Shown piece after piece: positions 7,732 to 16,179 of a DNA stretch of 50,835 bases. The notes under the pieces are model-generated. The model did not search any database and was not told where the DNA came from. It was given only the letters and a program-made list of their open reading frames with translations. Position numbers and translations under genes: made by a program. Source of the DNA: an uncultured Woeseiaceae bacterium (GTDB taxonomy: Bacteria > Pseudomonadota > Gammaproteobacteria > Steroidobacterales > Woeseiaceae); NCBI GenBank assembly GCA_905480215.1, contig CAJQPL010000077.1, positions 1 through 50,835 on the forward strand, in the 5' to 3' direction. How positions within the stretch are numbered: the stretch's first letter is position 1; each line of letters opens with the position of its first letter.

Positions 7732-7974
7732 CTAAATATCGACTGGAAACGGCACGGACTGATGGTACGAGATCTTGTCAGTCGGCTTAAAAGCTTCCTC
7801 ATCATCTTCGGTATAATCTTTGGTTTTATTCAACTCGAAATCATCAGTCTCATAATCCTCTGCTTCATCGACTGCCTCTGGAGCCGGCTCTGCCGCATCC
7901 TCATCAGTCGCATCATCCTGCGCCCAAACGACAGTCGCAATTGCAAACAAAACGATCAACATGTATCGATGCAT
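7732..7974 (-). CDS. Small acidic exported protein, family unknown
   Basis: An 80-residue protein. Residues 1-19 form a signal peptide (hydrophobic LIVLFAIATVVW, likely cut after WAQ). The mature part is dominated by Asp and Glu (for example DDATDEDAAEPAPE and DYTEDDEEAF) and ends in SVPFPVDI. A strong ribosome binding site (AGGAGGTGAGG) precedes the ATG, which with the signal peptide makes it a real gene. It sits between the FGE-like protein and the ExbB-like channel. The charge suggests binding of cations or of a basic partner in the periplasm. I do not recognise a family. Confidence 0.7.
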   Translation of the reverse strand: MHRYMLIVLFAIATVVWAQDDATDEDAAEPAPEAVDEAEDYETDDFELNKTKDYTEDDEEAFKPTDKISYHQSVPFPVDI

Positions 7975-8050
7975 AACCTCACCTCCTGCCAGTCTGAATG
8001 ACCGTATTAATAATTTGAAACCATAACGCCTGCAAATCTCTCAGACAATT

Positions 8051-10477
8051 TTAGTCGGCGTTCCGAGCTATCCGAAATCCAACATCTACTCGCGGCTCTA
8101 CCCCGTAATCCCGATAACTCATACGTAATTGTGTAATGCCGGCGTGCCGCCAACTCGAACCGCGTATCACATGGCTGTTGCCACGTCGCGGGCCGACCGG
8201 ATCAACCTCTGGCTCCGTCATGCCGGGTGTCGGCACCGTGTACCAATCGTTAACCCACTCTGCGACATTACCACCTCCATCATAGATACCGAGGGAACTC
8301 GCCGCGAATTTTCCAACCGGCGCCGTCGATGCAGCGCCATCATCGAACTTCGGAATGATTGATGGCACCAGATTCCGTGCTGACAAATCAGCGTAGTTGC
8401 CACTTTCCTTTGGTGGTGGCCACGCTTTACCCCATGGGAACTTGCGTGGCGCGGGGCGTTCTTCGAAGCGAATCGCCCACGCCCATTCGGCTTCCGTCGG
8501 CAGACGATAGCCGTCCGTAAATGGATATACCGCAACCCACTTGCCAAATTCCTGTTTGTAGACCGGTGTGCGCCCTTCTCTCTTGCTGAGCCAATTGCAA
8601 TACTGCACCGCATCCGACCAGCTCACATTAGCTACCGGGTTATCGTCCGCCGCCAGCGATATATGGACGTCAGCGCCGGGGTCATGATTTTTTCTAAACT
8701 CAGAAAACTGCTTATTCGTCACTTCATGCGTCGCAATCAGATATGGCGATGCGATTGTTACCGGCCGAATAACTTCATTGGCACGCCGTCCGCTCTCAGC
8801 TCGGGAAGCCCCCATCGAAAACGTACCGCCTTCGATTCGCCGCATCACCTGTCCGGCTGCCGTTTCCGCGGTTTTCGCCACTGCGTCTCTTTCAATCGCC
8901 TCCAACGACCGCAGATTGGCAGAAACAGTTTGCGGATAACCAGGTCGTGGCGTCACTGTCCGCGACCAGTCGAGAAAGCCCTGACGCTTCACTTCAATCC
9001 GGTGCGGCGCTGAACTTAAACGTAAAGTCGTCTTGCCAGTGCCACGGGCACGCCCGTCAACATATACCGTAGCATCCGCAGGACTGACCATTAACGTTAC
9101 CGTACCAACTCGTGCTGACATATCGACGGTCATTGTCTCGCTGGCCGCCGACTCAAGACGCATGCTGCGACTGGCGACGCCATATCCCGCCTTAGACATA
9201 CCAATCTGATAGTCAACGTCAGGCGTTAAAGACAGTGTTATCGGTGATTGCCCACGATAGCGACCGTTCACAGTGACGTTGGCGCCACGCGGAATGGTAT
9301 TCACCCGCAATCTAGCGTCTGCCGCTTGTAGCCGAATCAATGGCAGCGTCTGTCCAACGTTCGGTTCGGCAACAATGTTGCCATCCCACGCACTAAATCC
9401 ATCCTTAACAACCGTAAGCTCGTGCGAACCCTCAATCAATTGAACGGTTACCGGTGTTACACCCACTTCGTCATCGCCCGAAAACACTGATGCACCGGAC
9501 GGCTCTGAACGGACCTCAACGTCAGCCCAGCGCGGAGTGAGTTGCACATGCACGGTCTCGACCCTGTCGAGACCGGTGACGTTTATGAAATCATTGAATG
9601 GAAGGAAGCGCTCCGACTCAACCCGCACAGAATGCTCACCTGGCTCCAGCTCTACAGGCCCATAAGGTGCCTTACCTACCAGCGAATCGTCGACCGTCAC
9701 AACAGCATCCACCGCGGGCTCGGTGATCAAAATCAGTTGACCAGGTTTTTTGCGCATCCTGAGGCGCACTGTCATCGACGGCTCATCGCCGACGACAAAG
9801 GTCTGGCCAATGTCGTAATAACCCTGTTTCTCGATGTTTACTGTGTAGTTGCCAGTGCGAAGCAATACGCGATCGCCAATTGGCAATCGAAACCAACCGC
9901 CGTCAATATTGAAATTATCAGGTTCACCCGGATCTATTTCGAATTCGACAGACTTCGAAGTAAACAAGAGAAATGACATCAGCAACAATGCGGATAGCCC
10001 AGCGCCGACAAACATTTTCAGCGGGCTGCGCTTGCTCTCATCACGTGCCAGACCCGTTTCAACCGCGCGACGAAATGCCGTCGGCGCAATAGATTCTTCG
10101 TCCGGGCTTACATTCTCCTCCGGCGCTACGGGTGGTTGCGTAACATAGGCGCTATCTTCGAGCCTGACATCCAGCACAACACGGCTGTCGCTGACCACAA
10201 CCCTGATTTTGCTGCCAAAAAACTGCAGCACATCACCATTCTCAAGACGGCGACTGGTATCCAACGGCGCGTCATTGATGTGCAAGGAGGCATTGCGCCC
10301 AACGGGCTGCACAAACGGCATGCCATCCAATAAGTCCAGCAACGCAATCGGCTCACCACCCGGACCTGGCAGGCGTAACTGACAATCGCTACCGGTGCCA
10401 ACTCGCAGCGGTAGCTGTGCCGAACTGAAGCTCTGCTCGCCCTGTACGTCCCTGATAACTAGATTGTCGAAACTCAA
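8051..10477 (-). CDS. FHA-like / transmembrane / four PEGA repeats / FGE-SUMF1-like protein
   Basis: An 808-residue single-span protein. Residues 1-105 are an FHA-like domain, with VGTGSDCQLRL at the usual GR-S position but a weak S-x-x-H. A membrane segment lies at about 153-173. Four PEGA-type beta repeats follow (about 245-315, 318-385, 388-455, 457-525), then a formylglycine-generating-enzyme/SUMF1-like domain (about 545-806) with GGTFSMG, EVTNKQF, GYRLPTEAEW, GNVAEWVNDW, RGSSW and GFRIA. The only Cys in that domain is at 627, and the two catalytic cysteines of true FGE are missing, so it is probably a binding domain rather than a sulfatase activator. The start is TTG, chosen because GAGGA lies 7 bases upstream and no earlier start exists. 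It overlaps the kinase stop codon by four bases. Confidence 0.85.
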   Translation of the reverse strand: MSFDNLVIRDVQGEQSFSSAQLPLRVGTGSDCQLRLPGPGGEPIALLDLLDGMPFVQPVGRNASLHINDAPLDTSRRLENGDVLQFFGSKIRVVVSDSRVVLDVRLEDSAYVTQPPVAPEENVSPDEESIAPTAFRRAVETGLARDESKRSPLKMFVGAGLSALLLMSFLLFTSKSVEFEIDPGEPDNFNIDGGWFRLPIGDRVLLRTGNYTVNIEKQGYYDIGQTFVVGDEPSMTVRLRMRKKPGQLILITEPAVDAVVTVDDSLVGKAPYGPVELEPGEHSVRVESERFLPFNDFINVTGLDRVETVHVQLTPRWADVEVRSEPSGASVFSGDDEVGVTPVTVQLIEGSHELTVVKDGFSAWDGNIVAEPNVGQTLPLIRLQAADARLRVNTIPRGANVTVNGRYRGQSPITLSLTPDVDYQIGMSKAGYGVASRSMRLESAASETMTVDMSARVGTVTLMVSPADATVYVDGRARGTGKTTLRLSSAPHRIEVKRQGFLDWSRTVTPRPGYPQTVSANLRSLEAIERDAVAKTAETAAGQVMRRIEGGTFSMGASRAESGRRANEVIRPVTIASPYLIATHEVTNKQFSEFRKNHDPGADVHISLAADDNPVANVSWSDAVQYCNWLSKREGRTPVYKQEFGKWVAVYPFTDGYRLPTEAEWAWAIRFEERPAPRKFPWGKAWPPPKESGNYADLSARNLVPSIIPKFDDGAASTAPVGKFAASSLGIYDGGGNVAEWVNDWYTVPTPGMTEPEVDPVGPRRGNSHVIRGSSWRHAGITQLRMSYRDYGVEPRVDVGFRIARNAD

Positions 10478-12921
10478 ATCTGTTCCTCACACTGGACGAT
10501 CACCGGCGCGCTCTCAATCTCAGGCGCCACTCGAAACTCCAGACGTACATCCCGGAATCCAGCGCGTGAGCCGACGGCGACATAAGTCCCTGGGCGCAGA
10601 TCGAGCTCTTTGCGCATAAAGTTGCCTAATCTGCCAACCTTGTAAATCGACACTTCGGTGACATTGTCCGATAACAGGCTCACTTTTAGCGGGGTCGCGG
10701 CTCGTTTCAAGAGGCGCAATAATTCGTCGCGTTGCATCCCGAGTCTCGGGCCAATTTCCGGGCGTGTTGCGATATCAACCACCAGCGACGTTGCCCGTTG
10801 CATTTGCGACGGCGCACTGAGTTTATCAGGCTCCTCGATCAACTTATCGAGTCGTGCATGCAGAGCACTCATTTCTCGTGCCTGCTGCAGTCCGTCTCTT
10901 GCGAACATCAATGTGTTGTCGACTTTTAAAATTTCCTCATAAGTCCTTATGACGGCATCCCAATGCTCATCCTGCTCGAGCGCCTGAGCTTCCAGCTCGA
11001 GCGTCGAGATATCGCTCAGACGCAACCCCTGGTCGACTTGCAGAAGCCCATCAACAGGCTCCGATGAACCAGGCATGAGTTTCTGCGCAACCCGAAAAGC
11101 AGCGCGCGCAGCAAGATAGTCGCCCATCGCAATCGCATCAAACCCTTCCGACATTCGTGTATCAAATTGCATTTTGGTGCGCGTCTTTTGCACTCGCAAT
11201 ATACCGTCCAGAGCAGGCTGCCAAACAGGATCCAATACTACGGCTTGCTCGAAACTCTTTTGTGCGGCATCCAGATCGAGGTCTTCCTCGTATTCAATTC
11301 CCTGCTCGACCAGCCGCAGCACCGCTTCGAGATTCTTGGCACGCTCATAGCCTGCCTGCGCACCCGCATGACTGGGAGTCACTGCAACGGCTAACTCGTA
11401 CCAGCGAAGTGCCTCGAGTCGCTCCCCGGCTGCAAAAGCCTCTTGTGCCTTTGCGTACGCATTGTCGAAGGTGGGTTCGATGCGCGCATAGAGGGGGTCA
11501 AGCACTGTCAGCGCGGCCAGGTAAAGCTCTTCTGCGTAGGCGAAGTCCTTCTTCAAATACGCCGCATCCCCATCCTTGTAGAAATCTCGAGCGGCTCGGT
11601 ACTCCCTTGGCGCCCAGCGCTCTGCGCCTCGCAGGTCCAATACTTCAAATGCTGACAACAGTTCGCCAAGTGTTGACTCAGCCATGAAACGCGCGCGCCC
11701 GTCTTTATCGAGGCCACTATAATCAGCGTCATTTTCCGAAAAAGTAACATTCTCATCATCGGCCAGTTTGCGCGAAGGCAAACCAATATCGCCTTTAACT
11801 CGCCGCCGTACGTCAGGATCCACATAGACACTTGGGCGATCCATGTCGTCGTCACGTAACACTTGCGGCGCCAAGGGCTCATCAATAATACGCGTTTCCA
11901 ATACCTTATTATTCACCGGCCGATCACTGACGCTGTTCGGCAGAACAAAAATCACCGCAACTAATATTGCAACTAACGCCAGCAGCGATAGCAATACCTT
12001 GTTGCGACCGAAGCCAGAATGCGACTCGACCATGCCCGCGGCAGTATCTTTCTCAAGCGGCTGATGTCGGACCGACTCAACCGACTCGATAAGTTCTGTT
12101 TGCGGTAAAGAACGGGCCACACCGCGGATAGATGCCACTTGCGGCGTAAAACCAGACGCCGTAAGTCTTTCACCGATTTCGACTGCGCTGGGTCGTAGTG
12201 CGGCATCCTTAGCCAGCATTTCTCCGACCAGCGCCACAATTTCAGACGGCAATTCCGAGCCGTCAGCAGTTCGTAATGGCGGCGGCGCGCTATGGCGGAT
12301 CTGCTCTCCGATTGCATCTGCAGACCACGGTGCTTGTCCCGACAACAATTCGTAAGTCAGACTGCCAAGCGCAAAAATATCGTCACTGCTGGCCGCCGGT
12401 AAGCCGTCCAGGGATTGCGGGCTTTGAGCGATCAGGGAGCCACCGCCATGCAATTGGCCACTAGCTGCTACAACGCCGAAATCACTCAAATACGGCGCAC
12501 CATTTGCGTCGAGCAAGATGTTCGACGCCTTAATGTCTCTATGCACAAGACCTTTGCTATGCAGGTAGGCAAGCGCCTGGGATATAAGACCGATCGGCCC
12601 AAGCACCTCCTCAGCAGACAAACCCGTCAGAACCCGGGCATCGGGCCCGTCTATAAATTGCTGGCTGAAGAAAGCCGCATCCGACTCACTGTGGAATTCA
12701 AATGCGCGTACGACATGGGCGTGCATCAATCGAATACTCGCCTGCCATTCGGCACGCAAGCGCTTTGTACTCTCGGTATCGCCAGCCGTGATCTTCAATG
12801 CGACTGAAGCTTTGGTTAGGCGGTCTTTGGCCAGCCAGATATGAGCGAGACTATCGCCGCCCAGTCGGCGTACAAGCGTGTAGCGGTCGGCTAGCTGAGT
12901 ACCTTTTTCGAGTTCGAGCAT
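10474..12921 (-). CDS. Transmembrane Ser/Thr protein kinase with TPR-like and PEGA-like C-terminal region
   Basis: An 815-residue Hanks-type kinase from the ATG at 12921. The kinase domain covers about 14-255, with the ATP lysine in VALKI (43), HRDIKASN (Asp 129), SDFG (Asp 147) and FALGSLTYELLSG. The glycine loop is atypical (LGGDSLAHIW). A membrane segment lies at about 309-328 (LLSLLALVAILVAVIFVL). The remaining 480 residues are probably outside the cytoplasm and look like TPR or helical repeats, ending in a PEGA-like beta segment (SLLSDNVTEVSIYKVGRLG). A GTG at 12969 would add 16 residues and overlap the upstream gene, with GAGG only 3 bases away. I prefer the ATG because it matches the usual kinase start. 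It is the likely writer for the FHA readers encoded downstream. Confidence 0.88.
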   Translation of the reverse strand: MLELEKGTQLADRYTLVRRLGGDSLAHIWLAKDRLTKASVALKITAGDTESTKRLRAEWQASIRLMHAHVVRAFEFHSESDAAFFSQQFIDGPDARVLTGLSAEEVLGPIGLISQALAYLHSKGLVHRDIKASNILLDANGAPYLSDFGVVAASGQLHGGGSLIAQSPQSLDGLPAASSDDIFALGSLTYELLSGQAPWSADAIGEQIRHSAPPPLRTADGSELPSEIVALVGEMLAKDAALRPSAVEIGERLTASGFTPQVASIRGVARSLPQTELIESVESVRHQPLEKDTAAGMVESHSGFGRNKVLLSLLALVAILVAVIFVLPNSVSDRPVNNKVLETRIIDEPLAPQVLRDDDMDRPSVYVDPDVRRRVKGDIGLPSRKLADDENVTFSENDADYSGLDKDGRARFMAESTLGELLSAFEVLDLRGAERWAPREYRAARDFYKDGDAAYLKKDFAYAEELYLAALTVLDPLYARIEPTFDNAYAKAQEAFAAGERLEALRWYELAVAVTPSHAGAQAGYERAKNLEAVLRLVEQGIEYEEDLDLDAAQKSFEQAVVLDPVWQPALDGILRVQKTRTKMQFDTRMSEGFDAIAMGDYLAARAAFRVAQKLMPGSSEPVDGLLQVDQGLRLSDISTLELEAQALEQDEHWDAVIRTYEEILKVDNTLMFARDGLQQAREMSALHARLDKLIEEPDKLSAPSQMQRATSLVVDIATRPEIGPRLGMQRDELLRLLKRAATPLKVSLLSDNVTEVSIYKVGRLGNFMRKELDLRPGTYVAVGSRAGFRDVRLEFRVAPEIESAPVIVQCEEQI

Positions 12922-12934
12922 CCGTCGTGACTGC

Positions 12935-14170
12935 TTATCCAGTCGGTTCCGGTATGCGCGCCGGAACACCTACCTCAATGTTCTGTGTAAAACCGGTTTC
13001 AGCTTCGTGAATTTCGCGGAGTAGTTTGCGCCAATTTTCATATTGAACTTCGGCGGTACCGGATAATCGGCGTTCCTGACCTTCGACATTCACGACCATT
13101 GGTGCGGCCTCATTGCCAAATGACTCCGACAATTCTTTGATTGCATCAAGGTGCAAGCCCGCTGCCCGATTTCTCTGGAACGCTGCCCACAGCGTGTTGA
13201 AGCCGCGCGTTACGCCCTGATACTGAAGTGCACGATTGATGTTGCGCGTATTTCGGCTGCCCGAACTACTGGTATCGATTTGCATTGAACCTGCAATTAC
13301 GATGACTCCGACCAATGCCTGCATTTGCGAGGATCGCTTTTCCTGGCGGAACTTGATCGACTCGGCCCGCGATGTCTTGCGCCAATTACGATATGGAATC
13401 GCAATGCCGTAGTAGAAGTTGGCATAGTGCTCATTAAGCGTATCGACTACCAGCCGATCGCGTTCACGAATCTGCCGCATACGCGCAACTGACGGATCAT
13501 TCTCAGCGGGCAAGCGAAGCACATTGACGATACCGTCCTCGTCACTGCCCAGATATCCGTTATAGGCAGTAGGCGACATGTCGGCGAAAAATTGCAGCTC
13601 AGATATCTGCCGCAATTGATGCAACTGCCGCGCCTCCATTTCTGCCGCGTGTTGCTGCAAATCATTAGCGAAGTCGTTGAATACCTTCTGATAAGGGTCT
13701 CGACGGCGATCACGTCTTTTTGAGTAAGAGGTAAGGCCTGTTTGTGCCTCGTACTTGCGCGAAAACCAATGTCGGCCAGCGGCGTCCGCTACTGAGAACT
13801 GAAGTTCGACGTATTCGCCATCCGATTTGACGATTTCGCCACTGACAATAATGTCCGTAAAAGCACTGGTTGAGGGAATAACCCGCACAGCGCCCCAGTG
13901 GCCCGCGTTTTGCAATGTCGTTTTCAGGTGATACGGAATATACATCGCCTCGGCGCGACGAATTTCATCGTAAATTCCTGTCTCCTGAGGATCATTATCT
14001 TCCGGTATCCCGGTTTGGAATTCGATTACACCGACATCGAGCAAACTCGCCTCATCGATAGACGATGTCGCGACCACCAATTCTGTTTCTTCCGCGACGA
14101 CCAGTTCCTGCATCGCACATCCGGCACCAAGAATTGTAAATGCTAAAGCTGTTATGACGATTCTTATCAT
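12935..14170 (-). CDS. Lipoprotein of unknown function
   Basis: A 411-residue protein. Residues 1-18 form a lipoprotein signal peptide with lipobox LGAGC, so it is probably tethered to a membrane and periplasmic. The mature protein opens with a region (about 45-140) that looks like a beta-rich lipoprotein domain (DVGVIEFQTGIPE, then VRVIPSTS and DIIVSGEIVKSDGEYVELQ), resembling the pattern of proteins that sense or bind at the envelope. A long basic helical part follows, with RDRRRDPYQKVFNDFAN near 175. A hydrophobic stretch (ALVGVIVIAGSM, about 288-300) may be a buried strand rather than a membrane span. I do not recognise a named family. Its place between the glycine-rich lipoprotein and the kinase, with a 14-base gap on one side, ties it to the same operon. 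Confidence 0.75.
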   Translation of the reverse strand: MIRIVITALAFTILGAGCAMQELVVAEETELVVATSSIDEASLLDVGVIEFQTGIPEDNDPQETGIYDEIRRAEAMYIPYHLKTTLQNAGHWGAVRVIPSTSAFTDIIVSGEIVKSDGEYVELQFSVADAAGRHWFSRKYEAQTGLTSYSKRRDRRRDPYQKVFNDFANDLQQHAAEMEARQLHQLRQISELQFFADMSPTAYNGYLGSDEDGIVNVLRLPAENDPSVARMRQIRERDRLVVDTLNEHYANFYYGIAIPYRNWRKTSRAESIKFRQEKRSSQMQALVGVIVIAGSMQIDTSSSGSRNTRNINRALQYQGVTRGFNTLWAAFQRNRAAGLHLDAIKELSESFGNEAAPMVVNVEGQERRLSGTAEVQYENWRKLLREIHEAETGFTQNIEVGVPARIPEPTG

Positions 14171-14184
14171 TGCTGTTGCCAGTC

Positions 14185-15156
14185 CTATTTAAGCCCTTTG
14201 TACTTTCGGTACTCCTCCCAATAGCGTTCTCGCCGCTCCGGGTCGTCTTCTGCCAGCGCCGCTTCTCGAATCTGACGCGCCACTACATCGTCAAAAGCGC
14301 CTACCTCAATATCCTCTGGGGTGCGTGCCTGTTTTTGCTCTTCAGTCATGCCATCGAGCGGTCCGGCCTGTTGCTGTTCGCCGCTGACGCCGCCGCCAGC
14401 ACCTGAGCCATAGCCGCCACCGCCGCCGGATGCACCTGCCGCTTGCTCGCCGAGGCCGATCGAGCCACCGCCGCCACCAGTGCCATCGCCAAAGCCTTCG
14501 GTATCTCGGCCGACCGAGGAGACCTGCCGCTGCTCTTCACCGATGGCTTCATCAAAATCGCCGACTGACTTGTCGAGTTCTTCACCGAGCTGTTCTGCAC
14601 GATCGGGATCACCTGGGAATTGACCGATACCCTCATCGCAGCCGGCGCCGCCGCCAATGCCGCCGCCCGCTATACCGCCATCCTGACATTCCGTACCACC
14701 TTCACCGCCGGCACCTGCGCCGCCAGCTCCTGGCATACCCATACCGGGCATTTGAATACCGCCAGTTGGCATTGTGCCTCCCGATGCGCCACCCATACCG
14801 CCGCCGGAAGCTCCGCCACCCGACGCTCCACCGCCTGAAGCTCCGCCGCCTGAAGCTCCGCCGCCCGACGATCCACCACCGGAAGCTCCGCCAGCGGAAG
14901 AACCGCCGCCCGATGAACCACCGCCAGACGAACCACCACCTGAGGAGCCCCCGGATTCGCCACCGGAAGAACCACCGCCGGAGGAGCCACCGCTGGGCAT
15001 CGGCAGGCTAGCGCCACCGCCGCCCGATGAACCACCGCCAGAGTTATAGGTCGGAGCCGTCGAGCCGCATCCAGCCAAAACGAGAATTGAAGTAGCAACC
15101 ACTGCGCTCGATAGAGAAATAGCAGCAGGTTTTTTAGCGGTAATTAAAGATCTCAT
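14185..15156 (-). CDS. Glycine/serine-rich repetitive lipoprotein
   Basis: A 323-residue lipoprotein from the ATG at 15156, which has GAGG 8 bases upstream. An in-frame TTG at 15237 would add 27 residues ahead of a signal peptide and is unlikely. The lipobox LAGC places the lipidated Cys at about residue 30. Residues about 38-140 are a low-complexity tract of GGGSS and GGGAS units, with further Gly-rich stretches to about 270. The C-terminal 60 residues are charged and more ordinary (GPLDGMTEEQKQARTPED, then a Glu/Arg-rich helix to the end). The Gly/Ser tract is likely a flexible spacer between a membrane anchor and the C-terminal helix. No enzymatic domain is visible. Repeat number in such tracts often varies between strains. 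Confidence 0.75.
   Translation of the reverse strand: MRSLITAKKPAAISLSSAVVATSILVLAGCGSTAPTYNSGGGSSGGGGASLPMPSGGSSGGGSSGGESGGSSGGGSSGGGSSGGGSSAGGASGGGSSGGGASGGGASGGGASGGGASGGGMGGASGGTMPTGGIQMPGMGMPGAGGAGAGGEGGTECQDGGIAGGGIGGGAGCDEGIGQFPGDPDRAEQLGEELDKSVGDFDEAIGEEQRQVSSVGRDTEGFGDGTGGGGGSIGLGEQAAGASGGGGGYGSGAGGGVSGEQQQAGPLDGMTEEQKQARTPEDIEVGAFDDVVARQIREAALAEDDPERRERYWEEYRKYKGLK
14781..14993 (-). repeat. In-gene tandem repeats encoding GGGSS/GGGAS
   Basis: Imperfect 15-base units run in tandem, written on the plus strand as variants of CCGCCTGAAGCTCCG and CCACCGGAAGAACCG. They encode the Gly/Ser spacer of the lipoprotein. The opposite strand reads as a proline/glutamate-rich open frame, which is a by-product of the repeat. 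Confidence 0.85.
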
Positions 15157-15346
15157 CGTCTCGGCCTCGTTTGTTTCTAATTGCTTTGGCATTAAAACAG
15201 CCGTGGAGTTCCGCAACCACAGCATCAATACTGCCAATTAGTAATAGTACTCTCCTGAACTCCTTGCATCATCCATTGATTTAGCTATTGTTAAACGAAA
15301 AAATACATTAACTAATAACCGTAAATTATTGATATAAATAACTTTT

Positions 15347-16168
15347 CTACTTGGTCGGATTGCGATACAAAATAAATGACAAATCGTCGGGCTTGCTCGG
15401 CTGCCCATCTCGCACATCTCGCATTCGTTGCTCGGCCAGATCGACCAGGGCATCAGCCGCCGCCGACAATGGGCCTTTACGGACAATTTCAACAATCTCA
15501 TGCACATGAACGTTGTCCATCAGACCGTCGCTCGCGACCAAAACGGTATCCCAAAGGTCAAGTTCGACCGCCGCTCCAACGTCGATTCTCATATCAGTAG
15601 TGCCGATGAAATTTGACACCAAGTGTCTTTCCGCGTGATGCAAAGCCTCACGTTCGTCCAGAAATCCTGCTTCGACTGCAAAACCGGTTGGCGAATGCGC
15701 GGTGGTCTGCAATTTCACCAAGCCACGTTGTCCTGTCACTATCGCCTCTGAATCACCGATTTGATACGAGCGTGCCTGGCGTCCTTCCAGCGTAATGACG
15801 GTCATCGTCGTCGCCGAACCGTTGGCGAGTGCCAGCACGGCGTCATTGGCAGCCTCTATCCCATTGAGAATTGCGGTACGGAGCAGCGTTGTTTTGTCGA
15901 TCGCCGCACTCAGCGACTCTGCCAATGTATTAATAGCGGTAAGGGACGCGCGTTTGCCGGCCGGCAAACCGCCTGCGCCGTCGGCGACAACCAGTACCGC
16001 TGCCGCTGGTCCATACCGCAGTAACGCCACGCTGTCTTCGTTTCCGCTTGCCTTGCCGGGATCACAATTCGTGTAAGCGATCGCCGCGCCACCAGCGACG
16101 AACGTGGAAACACAATGGGGCTCAAAAGCACCATCGAGCAACAGCGTTTCGTAAATCGGCTCAGACAT
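15347..16168 (-). CDS. PP2C-family Ser/Thr protein phosphatase
   Basis: A 273-residue cytoplasmic metal-dependent phosphatase. Family motifs in order are GNEDS (42-46), VVADGAGGLPAG (60-71, metal-binding Asp 63), ATTMTVITLEG followed by IGDSEAIV, VLVASDGLMDNV with its metal-binding Asp, and DDLSFIL near the C-terminus. All expected Asp ligands are present. PP2C enzymes remove phosphate from Ser/Thr and usually oppose the Hanks kinase encoded next to them. It follows the zinc-ribbon kinase gene by 11 bases, a classic kinase-phosphatase pair. A 190-base A/T-rich gap separates it from the Gly-rich lipoprotein gene, so an internal promoter may lie there. Confidence 0.9.
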   Translation of the reverse strand: MSEPIYETLLLDGAFEPHCVSTFVAGGAAIAYTNCDPGKASGNEDSVALLRYGPAAAVLVVADGAGGLPAGKRASLTAINTLAESLSAAIDKTTLLRTAILNGIEAANDAVLALANGSATTMTVITLEGRQARSYQIGDSEAIVTGQRGLVKLQTTAHSPTGFAVEAGFLDEREALHHAERHLVSNFIGTTDMRIDVGAAVELDLWDTVLVASDGLMDNVHVHEIVEIVRKGPLSAAADALVDLAEQRMRDVRDGQPSKPDDLSFILYRNPTK

Positions 16169-16179
16169 TTTGTTGTTAG

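Noticed and set aside
7720-8001. Hydrophobic plus-strand open frame opposite the small acidic protein gene
   Set aside because: The Ile/Leu-rich sequence is the antisense image of Asp/Glu codons. The minus strand has the ribosome binding site and signal peptide.
14781-14993. Tandem repeats as a CRISPR array
   Set aside because: The units are 15 bases, adjoining, without unique spacers, and encode a continuous protein spacer.
14430-15049. Open frames on the plus strand rich in Pro/Glu or Arg/His opposite the lipoprotein gene
   Set aside because: They are mirror products of the GGGSS/GGGAS repeat. The minus strand has a signal peptide, lipobox and ribosome binding site; the plus-strand frames have none.
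15157-15346. Promoter in the A/T-rich gap before the Gly-rich lipoprotein gene
   Set aside because: The gap is A/T-rich and an internal promoter is plausible, but I found no -35/-10 pair good enough to list as a feature.
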